A model generated the notes under the pieces. It did not search any database, had not been told where the DNA came from, and saw only the letters and a list, made by a program, of their open reading frames with translations. From positions 28,946-92,945 of the forward strand of contig JAOTXY010000003.1 in NCBI GenBank assembly GCA_029862125.1: DNA of 64,000 bases. The letters are read 5' to 3'. This DNA is from Gammaproteobacteria bacterium. GTDB lineage: Bacteria; Pseudomonadota; Gammaproteobacteria; GCA-001735895. The position numbers and the translations under genes are program-made. Every line of letters starts with the position of its first letter. Position 1 is the first letter of the stretch. Below are positions 27,020-34,083 of the stretch, in pieces.

Positions 27020-27907
27020 TTACGGTGTTACTTTAGGCAGTTCGTTTGAAAGAATATCAAGATTGGGAAGCATAATGATTTCTATGCGACGATTGAGCTG
27101 CCGACCTTCTTCAGTTTCATTATCAGCTCTTGGGCGAAATTCACCAAATCCGGCGGCTGAAATATTCTCAGGATCAACATCGATATCTGTCAGTAAATGG
27201 ACGACTGTGAGTGCCCGGGAAGTGGATAGTTCCCAATTACTGGGAAACTGTGCACTTTTAATTGGCTTATTGTCAGTATGCCCTTCAATTTGAAAACGCC
27301 TGTCTGAAAATTGGCTAAGTACCGAGCCGATTTGAGTCAGGGCCTCTTCGCCTTCAGGATTTAAGTTAGCGCTACCGCTTTTGAACAGGACATTATTGGG
27401 GAGATTGATGACAATTCGACCTTGTTCAATGCTAACCGTTAATTGGCCGCCGTCAATCATGGTTTTCAAGGTATTAACAAAATTTTCATATATTTGATTG
27501 CGACGCTTGGTTTCAATCTCAATATTTCGTAGCGTAGTCATTTGTGCTTGTGATTCTGAGAGTTCCTGTTGGAGATCCTTTTTTCGTGCTTCAAGTTTCA
27601 TTAACTCATCCACAGCTGCCACAACTTGCAGTCTGGCGGATTTTAGTTCCTGTTCTGTTTTCTGTATTTGTTGTTGATTACGATTGATTTCCTCCTGAGC
27701 CAGTGCATTCTGCATTTTGGCGGCAGCTAACTCCTGTTCTGTTTTCTGTATTTGTTGTTGATTGCGGTTGATTTCTTCCCGAGCGCTTCCCAGGGATTGG
27801 CGCATTGAATCCATTTCAGCAAGTGCCGCTTCATGTTTACCGCTAGATACGCAGGCAGATAAAAGTAATAACGGGAGAATAGTGAAGGTTAGTGTGCTAA
27901 TTCTCAA
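27020..27907 (-). CDS. OmpA-family lipoprotein with coiled coil
   Basis: 295 residues. A lipobox LLLSAC gives a lipoprotein N-terminus at about Cys19. Residues ~25-150 are a coiled coil with an internal repeat: EEINRNQQQIQKTEQEL occurs twice 28 residues apart, encoded by an 84-base DNA repeat. The C-terminal OmpA domain binds peptidoglycan: EGHTDNKPIKSAQFPSNWEL, RALTVVHLL and GFGEFRPRADNETEEGRQLN. Position between copies 3 and 4 makes it a cassette gene along with the 73-aa gene upstream. A structural envelope role is likely. Confidence 0.85.
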   Translation of the reverse strand: MRISTLTFTILPLLLLSACVSSGKHEAALAEMDSMRQSLGSAREEINRNQQQIQKTEQELAAAKMQNALAQEEINRNQQQIQKTEQELKSARLQVVAAVDELMKLEARKKDLQQELSESQAQMTTLRNIEIETKRRNQIYENFVNTLKTMIDGGQLTVSIEQGRIVINLPNNVLFKSGSANLNPEGEEALTQIGSVLSQFSDRRFQIEGHTDNKPIKSAQFPSNWELSTSRALTVVHLLTDIDVDPENISAAGFGEFRPRADNETEEGRQLNRRIEIIMLPNLDILSNELPKVTP

Positions 27908-27978
27908 GATGACTCCCTGATGCTGTGTTGGTCTACTGAAGCAAAGATTGTGTGCTTCATTAAAACTTTTCTTTAAAG

Positions 27979-28200
27979 CTAGGCTGCTATCCGGATGTGC
28001 GGCTGATTTTGCTGAATCAGGATTGCGATCTTGGTGCGCACTTCACTCGCTGATGCAAATACCAGGTCTTCTGGGTCGATATTGTTCTCAGCCATCCAGT
28101 CAGCAATGGCGTTAAGGGGAAGTTTGTGCCTGATTTCTGGAAATGCTTCGAATGCGTTTGCGACCACAGTGACTGCGGCGAGATATTGATAGCATTGCAT
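27979..28200 (-). CDS. Hypothetical protein, 73 aa
   Basis: Starts at the ATG 28200 (MQCYQYLAAVTVVANAFEAF) because GAGGAA lies six bases upstream; a longer frame to 28242 has no such site. The product is a small soluble helical protein with a negatively charged centre (AENNIDPEDLVFASASEV). No family recognised. It is on the same strand as and upstream of the OmpA gene, with a gap of about 70 bases. Confidence 0.55.
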   Translation of the reverse strand: MQCYQYLAAVTVVANAFEAFPEIRHKLPLNAIADWMAENNIDPEDLVFASASEVRTKIAILIQQNQPHIRIAA

Positions 28201-28349
28201 GTCTGGTTCCTCGGGTGTATTGGGCCTGCCAATTGTTACCAATTGAGAGGATCGACATTATATGACTTCATGATGTTTTTTAGTGAAGAACCTGCGCGTA
28301 AATAATTCACAGGCCGTTCAGTTTCGGTGCGTCGAACTTGAACGTTAGT

Positions 28350-28415
28350 TTTCTCGATAGCAGACACTCACAAAGCCCTGGTGGGAGGCAATCTTCGGCC
28401 ATTTCCAGAAGCTCA
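28350..28415 (+). repeat. Island repeat, copy 4
   Basis: TTCTCGATAGCAGACACTCA at the left, GGTGGGAGGCAATCTTCGGC in the middle. The right end is degenerate (CGGCCATTTCCAGAAGCTCA) but the same length as the intact end. Confidence 0.75.
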
Positions 28416-28420
28416 AAGAT

Positions 28421-28468
28421 GATGCGATAACACTTTAACTGATCAAAACCGTATAATCCTGCTGTTAT
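28421..28468 (+). repeat. Secondary 48-bp module after copy 4, attC-like
   Basis: GATGCGATAACA at the left and GCTGTTAT at the right make an ATAACA/TGTTAT inverted repeat around an AAAACC..TATAAT core. The same module recurs at 30151-30199, again just after an island repeat and just before a plus-strand gene. It loosely resembles integron attC core ends, but the match is not strict. Confidence 0.45.
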
Positions 28469-28490
28469 GTGATTTTCGAAATAATTCTTT

Positions 28491-28763
28491 ATGGACTGGA
28501 AAATATTCTTAACAGTTTTTGGAGCTGTTTTTATTGCAGAGCTTGGAGACAAGACACAGTTAGCAACGATGCTTTTCGCAGCAGATAAAGATGTTAGTAA
28601 ATATACAGTTTTTATTGCAGCTTCTGCGGCATTGGTAGTTGCTTCAGCGATCGGAGTTTTAGCTGGCAGCCTGCTGTCAGAATTTATAAACGAAAAATAT
28701 TTACACTATATCGCAGGAGCAGGCTTCATAATTATTGGGGCGTTTACTTTATACAATGCATGA
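28491..28763 (+). CDS. GDT1/TMEM165 (UPF0016)-family membrane protein, single-repeat form
   Basis: 90 residues with three hydrophobic segments. FIAELGDKTQLATM carries the family ExGD(K/R)(T/S) signature used in cation transport; related proteins export manganese or calcium. Many members have two such repeats (~190 residues); this is the half-size form, which must pair with itself or with a second gene, and none is visible here. It is the only gene before an attC-like stretch at 28766-28812, which makes it a very compact cassette. Confidence 0.8.
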   Translation: MDWKIFLTVFGAVFIAELGDKTQLATMLFAADKDVSKYTVFIAASAALVVASAIGVLAGSLLSEFINEKYLHYIAGAGFIIIGAFTLYNA

Positions 28764-28765
28764 AA

Positions 28766-28812
28766 CACATAACAAGCACAGGTCGCCAAAACTGGCCGAT
28801 GCGAGCGTTAGG
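28766..28812 (+). repeat. attC-like imperfect inverted repeat after the GDT1 gene
   Basis: CACATAACAAGC at the left and GCGAGCGTTAGGC at the right flank TCGCC-aaaact-GGCCGA, an imperfect inverted repeat with an unpaired base. GTTAGGC fits the GTTRRRY core of integron attC sites; the left core is only a partial match. It starts directly after the stop codon of the GDT1 gene. Suggestive, not proof. Confidence 0.4.
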
Positions 28813-28845
28813 CAGACTATTTCAGTCGCGAATCGAGATCCATAG

Positions 28846-29256
28846 ATGACCAAGCTGCAGCCCTTACCTGCTTCTGTACACAACGATAAAAATCACAACA
28901 TCTTGATATACCTTCAAGGTAAGAGTGCCCACTCTGATCTTGTGGATGTCCTTGTTGAAGCTGCTGCACCGCTAGGCGATGTACAATTGTACAGTTCCGA
29001 GCCGGCAAACTACGGCTACGTTGTTCTCGCAACACAGGATGTGGTGTTCGCGGTTACATACGGAATGTCCCTGGTCGGATTTCGCCTCGACGAAGCTTTC
29101 AAGCGGCGCGCCCTAGAGACCGGAGGCTTTGATGCTACCGAAATTGGCCCTGACTGGGTTGCATTCGAGTTGTTCCGAACCAATTATCCCGCGGTCGATC
29201 TTCGATTCTGGGCGCGTAAGGCATATTTGATCGCACGTGGAGCCGACCCGTCCTAG
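28846..29256 (+). CDS. Hypothetical protein, 136 aa
   Basis: Soluble, no signal peptide, mixed alpha/beta pattern with YGYVVLATQDVVFAVTYGM and WVAFELFRTNYPAVDL. No family recognised. It lies in the same repeat interval as the GDT1 gene, after the attC-like stretch. The frame has normal codon use and ends within about 65 bases of repeat copy 5. Confidence 0.55.
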   Translation: MTKLQPLPASVHNDKNHNILIYLQGKSAHSDLVDVLVEAAAPLGDVQLYSSEPANYGYVVLATQDVVFAVTYGMSLVGFRLDEAFKRRALETGGFDATEIGPDWVAFELFRTNYPAVDLRFWARKAYLIARGADPS

Positions 29257-29321
29257 AGAACCAACCAATTGCTACTTTGAGCTTTTTGTAACGCCTCTGA
29301 TTTATGTAATCTGCGCGTCTG

Positions 29322-29387
29322 CTTTCCCGATAGCTGACATTCAATAAATCGCAGTGGGAGACAATCTTCGGCCAGAAACGGACGTTC
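29322..29387 (+). repeat. Island repeat, copy 5
   Basis: TTTCCCGATAGCTGACATTC at the left, CTTCGGCCAGAAACGGACGT at the right. Same direction as the others. Confidence 0.8.
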
Positions 29388-29470
29388 GTGGTTCAGATAA
29401 AAAAGAAATCATGGTTGCGCCTGATCGTGCTGAGCGGAATCCGCAATCCATTGCCGAGTCTCGCCCAAAT

Positions 29471-30031
29471 TTAGCCAGCGGCCAAACGCTCCCTTATTCG
29501 CACAACCGTTTTCTCGAGTTCCTTTGCCGCGCGATTGCGTACCAGTGCTGTCGGAATTAGAAAGCCGACATCTACGTAAGACTCGTAGACGATTTCATGC
29601 AAGTTATCGCTGGGGCCGGGCAGGATCATCCAGGCGCCGGAAATCATGCGAAAATCCCCACCAGTGCGACGCCAGGTTATTAACTCGTAAGGCCGCACGT
29701 AATCTCTTTGCAGCGTGTAATCGAAGGTGAGTATCCAGGCCTTGATCGTATAGCGTACCTGCGCACCGCGTTCGTTCTCGTTGATGATCTCGATACGGCG
29801 TATTCCTTTGAAGGTTTCCTTGAAGCGGTCGTAATCGGTCAACAGCGCCCAGATGGTCTCGCGAGACGCTTGCAGGTGGAAGGTTGCGCGAAGTCCATGG
29901 ATGCCTTGATCGTTGGTCACGTCCTCGATGATGATCGATTCGTCCGTGGCCGCCACATCGTAGGGCGCGAGCATTACACCGATGAACAGCAGAACAAGCG
30001 AAAACCCCGTGCGCTGAATTTTATCGTTCAC
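29471..30031 (-). CDS. Exported SRPBCC/START-like protein
   Basis: 186 residues from a GTG. An N-terminal hydrophobic segment (FSLVLLFIGVMLAPYDVAA) indicates export. The remainder has the pattern of the SRPBCC lipid-binding fold (FHLQASRETIWALLTDYDRF, RIEIINENERGAQVRYTI, ISGAWMILPG). Such proteins bind hydrophobic ligands. It is the only gene between repeat copies 5 and 6. Ligand unknown. Confidence 0.75.
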   Translation of the reverse strand: MNDKIQRTGFSLVLLFIGVMLAPYDVAATDESIIIEDVTNDQGIHGLRATFHLQASRETIWALLTDYDRFKETFKGIRRIEIINENERGAQVRYTIKAWILTFDYTLQRDYVRPYELITWRRTGGDFRMISGAWMILPGPSDNLHEIVYESYVDVGFLIPTALVRNRAAKELEKTVVRIRERLAAG

Positions 30032-30081
30032 CCAATGCCCTAAGTAGTAATCGAGGGGTAGTATACCTATTTGCTCTCTTT

Positions 30082-30147
30082 TCTTAAAAAGAGACGCTCA
30101 GTAATCTGGGGTGGGCGGCAATCTTCGGCCAGGAGCGGACGCTCATA
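30082..30147 (+). repeat. Island repeat, copy 6
   Basis: AAAGAGACGCTCAGTAATCT at the left, CGGCCAGGAGCGGACGCTCA at the right; the right end is the clearest copy of the consensus. Followed within four bases by the second copy of the 48-bp module. Confidence 0.8.
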
Positions 30148-30150
30148 AGT

Positions 30151-30199
30151 GAAGCGATAATTTGTTATCAAGCCGAAAACCTTATAATTCAGCTGTTAG
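30151..30199 (+). repeat. Secondary 48-bp module after copy 6
   Basis: GAAGCGATAAT at the left, AAAACC.TATAAT in the centre and GCTGTTAG at the right, matching 28421-28468 with one gap. It comes just before the metallo-beta-lactamase-fold gene and could also carry its promoter. Confidence 0.45.
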
Positions 30200-30220
30200 C
30201 TCTGTATACCGAGAGATAAT

Positions 30221-31342
30221 GTGCGGTTAGGAAAAAGCCCAGCAATTTACTACATCCTCCTAATGGGGATTCATGTAATACAGATTTCCATGTTTGGATG
30301 CACTGCTACAAATGCGTCCGATTTGAGTCAACAGCAACGCATAGAAGAAAGCCCACAATGGAATGGTGAAGCATTCCAAAACCCGGAAAGGGTTCCAGAT
30401 GTAGAATGGGGTCCAAGCCTGAAGATGTTCTGGAATTACTTCTTCGATAAACCAGAAGGATTTCTACCTGATCCCCCACTGACTGCAGAACCGTTTGATA
30501 TTGCCCAATGGAATGGACAGCGAGACTTACAGTTCGCCTGGCTGGGGCACACAACCTTCCTTATTAAGGTCGATGACAAAGTGATCCTGACCGATCCCAT
30601 TTTCTCGCAACGAGCGGGCTCCTTTGCATGGGTGAGTCCGAAGCGATATTCTAAAACGCTTGCTACTACGGACATTCTTCCAGAGCTCGATGTCGTATTG
30701 ATTACGCATAATCATCCCGACCATCTGGACGAGGATTCAATTAAGGTACTTATTTCCAAGACCAGGCACTTCGTCGTGCCCCTTGCCGTGGGGAAATTAT
30801 TGGAAGACTGGGGTGTGCCCCATGAAAAAATATACGAACTTGATTGGTGGCAGGCAACATCCATTGTTGGTTTAACGATTACTGCGGCTCCGTCGAAGCA
30901 CACTTCTGAGCGGGGGTTATTTGATAAAAACCTGACGCTTTGGGCCTCCTATGGGATTCGGGGAAAGAAACAGAATCTATATCTTAGTGGGGACTCTGGC
31001 TGGTTTAAGGGTCTCTACGAGATCGGGGAGCGACTAGGTCCTTTCGATGTGACCTTCTTTGAGATTGGTGCTTACAGTAATCTCAAAGGTCAGATGGAGG
31101 TCCATTACACCCCAGAACAGGCGGTACAAGCACATCAAGCTGTCAGGGGTAAACTGATGGTACCTAGTGGCTGGGGCACCTTTGATCTGGGACTGTTTCC
31201 TTGGTACGAGCCGATTGAGCGATTTTTGATTGCAGCTGATCATACTGGTATCGAATATCTAACACCTAAAATTGGAGAAATAGTTAACCCAGAGCAGATG
31301 GGAGGCCGCGATGCATGGTGGAAACCATTTATCTATAAATAA
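30221..31342 (+). CDS. Exported metallo-beta-lactamase-fold hydrolase, UlaG/NAPE-PLD-like
   Basis: 373 residues from a GTG; an ATG 14 codons later is an alternative. A hydrophobic N-terminus followed by SMFGC may be a signal or lipoprotein sequence. The catalytic fold is clear: LGHTTFLIKVDDKVILTDP, the metal motif HNHPDHLD, PSKHTSERG and YLSGDSGW. Relatives hydrolyse phosphodiesters of lipids or lactones. The stop codon is immediately followed by repeat copy 7. Confidence 0.85.
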   Translation: MRLGKSPAIYYILLMGIHVIQISMFGCTATNASDLSQQQRIEESPQWNGEAFQNPERVPDVEWGPSLKMFWNYFFDKPEGFLPDPPLTAEPFDIAQWNGQRDLQFAWLGHTTFLIKVDDKVILTDPIFSQRAGSFAWVSPKRYSKTLATTDILPELDVVLITHNHPDHLDEDSIKVLISKTRHFVVPLAVGKLLEDWGVPHEKIYELDWWQATSIVGLTITAAPSKHTSERGLFDKNLTLWASYGIRGKKQNLYLSGDSGWFKGLYEIGERLGPFDVTFFEIGAYSNLKGQMEVHYTPEQAVQAHQAVRGKLMVPSGWGTFDLGLFPWYEPIERFLIAADHTGIEYLTPKIGEIVNPEQMGGRDAWWKPFIYK

Positions 31343-31405
31343 ATCGTAAACGGATACTCGTAAGTGATTACCGGGCTTCATTCTTCGGCCAGGAACGGAC
31401 ACTTA
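31343..31405 (+). repeat. Island repeat, copy 7
   Basis: Degenerate at the left (AAATCGTAAACGGATACTCG), conserved at the right (CTTCGGCCAGGAACGGACAC). It starts right at the stop of the upstream gene, and its right end contains the stop codon of the convergent dehydrogenase gene. Confidence 0.75.
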
Positions 31406-32380
31406 AGTTTTTATAACGATAACGATTTTCCCTTTGTGGTTTCCTTCTCCAAAGTAACGCAACGCTTCAGGCACCTCACTCAACGGATAGCTGCTGTCGA
31501 TAACAGGAACGAGCTTACCAGCATCGATTAGTTCTCTCAGATCTGTTAGACCTTTATTTGGCCCCTCCGCCACTAAGCAAAGTTTTCTGTCGTCACGGGT
31601 CAGTCGTCCGATGGCGCTGAGTAGCCAAAGTTGATAGACACGAGGAATTGAACCGCCGACCATGGCATAGGTGCCCCCTGGATTTAATGCTCGTTTATGG
31701 TCAAACATGGATCGGAAATTCTGACAATCAACAACCAGATCATAGCGCTCTCCAGTCTTCGTGAAATCATCCTGAGTGAAATCAATTACGTGGTCTGCGC
31801 CAACCGACCGAATGATATCCAGCTTGTGCGAGGTATCTACCCCCGTCACTTCTGCCCCCCAGTGCTTGGCGATTTGAACTGCAAATGTACCAACACCGCC
31901 GCCTGCTCCGTTAATCAAAACCTTTTGCCCTGGTTTTAGCTGCCCGGCTTTGAGTAATCCCTGCAAGGCCAGGACACCAGCCTGGGGTACGGAGGCTGCT
32001 TCTGCGAAAGTTGAGTGTAGGGGTTTGAGTTCAAGGGCGGTTTCTTTCGCGCAGGCATATTCGGCAAAACCACCCCAGTTATCCCAGAGATCGCCAAAAA
32101 CCTCATCCCCGGGTTGAAATCGTTTGACGGCCTTGCCGATTGTCTCAACGGTTCCTGAAACGTCAGAGCCAAGTATCTGCTTGCCTGGCCTTGGCTTAAG
32201 AAGACCGTAAAAGAGACGGTTAATAAACGGCTTTCCGTTCAGGAACTCCCAGTCCCAGGAATTGATAGAGGACGCGTGAACGCGTATCAGTAACTCATCG
32301 TCCCTCGGCGTAGGTTTTGGCACCTCTTTCAATTCAAGGCCATTCGGCAACCCATATTGAGTAAATACGATCGCTTTCAT
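31403..32380 (-). CDS. Zinc-independent MDR-family oxidoreductase (quinone oxidoreductase/NAD(P)-dependent alcohol dehydrogenase-like)
   Basis: 325 residues from the ATG at 32380, with GGGGGA upstream; a frame to 32401 is less likely. The N-terminal GroES-like part includes SSINSWDWEF, and the Rossmann motif is KVLINGAGGGVGTFAVQ. The structural and catalytic zinc cysteines of classical alcohol dehydrogenases are not seen in the usual pattern, as in the quinone-reductase branch. It is the only gene between copies 7 and 8. Substrate unknown. Confidence 0.85.
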   Translation of the reverse strand: MKAIVFTQYGLPNGLELKEVPKPTPRDDELLIRVHASSINSWDWEFLNGKPFINRLFYGLLKPRPGKQILGSDVSGTVETIGKAVKRFQPGDEVFGDLWDNWGGFAEYACAKETALELKPLHSTFAEAASVPQAGVLALQGLLKAGQLKPGQKVLINGAGGGVGTFAVQIAKHWGAEVTGVDTSHKLDIIRSVGADHVIDFTQDDFTKTGERYDLVVDCQNFRSMFDHKRALNPGGTYAMVGGSIPRVYQLWLLSAIGRLTRDDRKLCLVAEGPNKGLTDLRELIDAGKLVPVIDSSYPLSEVPEALRYFGEGNHKGKIVIVIKT

Positions 32381-32489
32381 GAATATCCCCCGTGACAGCA
32401 ATCATAACTTGAGACGTAATGCAGGAGTCGATATTTTGGCTGGATTAATAACTTTCGGTCAGTTAACCGATAATTTCTGCAGGACTAAT

Positions 32490-32555
32490 TACTCCAAAGC
32501 AGTCCCTCAACACCTTAACATTAGAGGCTCAGAACGGCCAGGAGCGGACGCTCAG
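32490..32555 (+). repeat. Island repeat, copy 8
   Basis: TACTCCAAAGCAGTCCCTCA at the left, CGGCCAGGAGCGGACGCTCA at the right. The centre (ACATTAGAGGCTCAGAACGG) is the variant shared with copy 1. Confidence 0.8.
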
Positions 32556-32562
32556 TAGACCT

Positions 32563-32592
32563 AAAAAGACCAGCTTAAAGCCAGTCTTTTTT
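32563..32592 (-). terminator. Bidirectional terminator-like hairpin
   Basis: AAAAAGAC pairs with GTCTTTTT around CAGCTTAAAGCCA, with a T-run on each strand. It sits just downstream of the poly-Gly lipoprotein gene (minus strand) and right after repeat copy 8, so it should end that transcript. Confidence 0.7.
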
Positions 32593-32608
32593 ATGCACTG
32601 TGAACAAG

Positions 32609-33613
32609 CTACTTCGACAAAGTCAACGTCGACCCTGAAAGATCGCATACAACAAAACCGAAATCCACATCAGGTCGAGCCGGGGTCACTATTGTTAGTG
32701 AGTCACCGTCCAGCAGTCCAGTATAACTTGAGCTATCACTACCCTGAAAAACGCCATCAGCATAGGCCGAAGCCTCAATAATGCCATTCAGTGCGCCGGA
32801 AAAATCTATGGTGTTGCTGTTACCGATGATCGAAAAGTCTTCTCGAAAGGTAATCCCCTGTTCAGTAAGACTGAAACTGCCGTTGCCTTCAAAGGTTGCA
32901 CCATTAGCAGTGAGACTGACCGAGGTGATCGTGATCGAGCCAGTTGAGCGGTTGGTTCTGTTATACCTGGAATCGTCACAATTAAAAACTCTATTAACAC
33001 TGCGGCCAGTGTAGGTACCCAACCCGGCATTCAGAATATCATTCAGGGTGCTACGCAGATGGGCCTCGGCAGCCGCAGCGCTGACCAGGCTTCTTGCACC
33101 GGCGGTTGTCAATGCCGTTAGTTCTGCAACAACGGTCTGCACATTGCCATCATTGGCAAAGTCAGTCGTGCTTTGAGCGAAGTCGATGGTCTTGCCAATA
33201 GCTGCAGTACGCACCGCCTGGGTGATTAGTATGCCGTTATTGGGATCGCCGTCATCATCGAGTGTTTGCAGAAAACTTGCAATATTGACCACGGTAGCAT
33301 CAGAAGGATTCGCTGTATTAACCAATGTTAACGGAGTAAAGATACGGCGAGCTGTACCATTACCGAGTTGAATATCACCTATGGACAGAAACAAGCTGTT
33401 GCCACTTTCGAATCTGAAACCGCCATCTGCAGCTGTTGTCCCAGATTTTTTACCGGCTGCATAGTTGGCGCCCTGAACGGGGCTATCGACGAATTTGCCG
33501 GAGAGAATAACATCCTTGTCATCACCGCCACCGCCACCGCCACCACAGGCGGTAAGCCAGACAGCGAAGCTGGTGAATAAGAGAAATTTTATAATTGTTG
33601 ATAATAGCTGCAT
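32609..33613 (-). CDS. Poly-Gly lipoprotein, hypothetical
   Basis: 334 residues. A signal with lipobox (VWLTAC at about residues 18-23) is followed directly by a run of seven glycines, then an acidic DDKD. The rest is a Thr/Ser/Asn-rich, beta-rich domain (GKFVDSPVQGANYAAGKKSG start), as in many cell-surface lipoproteins of gammaproteobacteria. FNCDDSRYN and FVVCDLS carry a possible disulfide. It occupies the last cassette interval. Function unknown. Confidence 0.65.
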   Translation of the reverse strand: MQLLSTIIKFLLFTSFAVWLTACGGGGGGGDDKDVILSGKFVDSPVQGANYAAGKKSGTTAADGGFRFESGNSLFLSIGDIQLGNGTARRIFTPLTLVNTANPSDATVVNIASFLQTLDDDGDPNNGILITQAVRTAAIGKTIDFAQSTTDFANDGNVQTVVAELTALTTAGARSLVSAAAAEAHLRSTLNDILNAGLGTYTGRSVNRVFNCDDSRYNRTNRSTGSITITSVSLTANGATFEGNGSFSLTEQGITFREDFSIIGNSNTIDFSGALNGIIEASAYADGVFQGSDSSSYTGLLDGDSLTIVTPARPDVDFGFVVCDLSGSTLTLSK

Positions 33614-33879
33614 GTCATCCTCCTGATACCATTAACCAGCTAGATAGAACGCACATACGCGGTGTGAAAAGCACTATGTATATGTGGTAATCGAGATAAC
33701 TTACACCCAAACATTGTATCATTGCAAAAGAAATTGCCAGTGAATCAGAAGTGCTGAGGGAATGAATTTAACCTGTTTCGTTGGTCAATGGAATTGTGGC
33801 TCAGGGTCCGCTTTGGGTTGCCATCTCAACCGGTCGACGCAACACCTAATCTCTAACTATAGAGTGGAGGATGTTGTAA
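33614..33879. other. Gene-free stretch before the IS30 remnant
   Basis: No convincing gene. Around 33800-33822 a short stretch reads as an inverted half-copy of the island repeat (AAGCGGACCCTGAG on the minus strand). A small open frame over 33762-33953 has no similarity or ribosome site. Confidence 0.4.
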
Positions 33880-34038
33880 ATGAAAATGCGACCAAGGATT
33901 TATTACACCGAAGAACAAAAGGCGATGATGTGGGATCGTTGGCAGAAAGGTGAGTCACTTTCAAACAATAGCCTTTGGCGGCGGCACCGACGTAACTTCA
34001 AGAAAACATCAGCCCCAGATTTTGGTTTCGAAAAATAA
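33880..34038 (+). pseudogene. IS30-family transposase fragment
   Basis: After GGAGG, an ATG opens MKMRPRIYYTEEQKAMMWDR followed by WQKGESL, which is the characteristic start of IS30-family transposases with their N-terminal helix-turn-helix. From about residue 28 the frame leaves the family (SNNSLWRRHRRNFKK) and stops after 52 codons, whereas a full enzyme has over 300. Only the 5' end survives, apparently through deletion. It marks a past insertion at the right edge of the cassette island. Confidence 0.75.
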
Positions 34039-34061
34039 TCGTTTGGAGTAACTTAGGCGAG

Positions 34062-34078
34062 ATTTCCCGATGCGGACA
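34062..34078 (+). repeat. Degenerate half-copy of the island repeat
   Basis: ATTTCCCGATGCGGACAAT matches the left end of copies 1 and 5 (TTTCCCGATAGCNGAC) and ends just before the enolase-superfamily start codon. It could mark the original right end of the island. Confidence 0.4.
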
Positions 34079-34083
34079 ATAAT

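Larger units (their letters stand above)
24681..34083. other. Repeat-bounded gene-cassette-like island
   Basis: From the end of the SDR gene to the enolase-superfamily gene the DNA is visibly more AT-rich. It is divided by eight ~65-bp repeats, all in the plus direction, at spacings of about 0.76-1.55 kb, with a degenerate half-copy at the right edge. Each interval holds one, or at most two, genes with no functional link to neighbours, on either strand. An IS30 fragment lies at the right edge. No integrase or recombinase gene is visible in the window. Confidence 0.7.

Noticed and set aside
27645..27784. 84-base direct repeat as a mobile or regulatory element
   Set aside because: It encodes the twice-repeated EEINRNQQQIQKTEQEL unit of the OmpA lipoprotein coiled coil and needs no other explanation.
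33762..33953. 63-codon plus-strand frame before the IS30 fragment
   Set aside because: No ribosome site or similarity, and it overlaps the clearly recognisable transposase start in another frame.
24681..34083. A classical integron
   Set aside because: No intI gene and no strict attC sites at most boundaries; the repeats have conserved ends of a different kind, so only 'cassette-like' is claimed.
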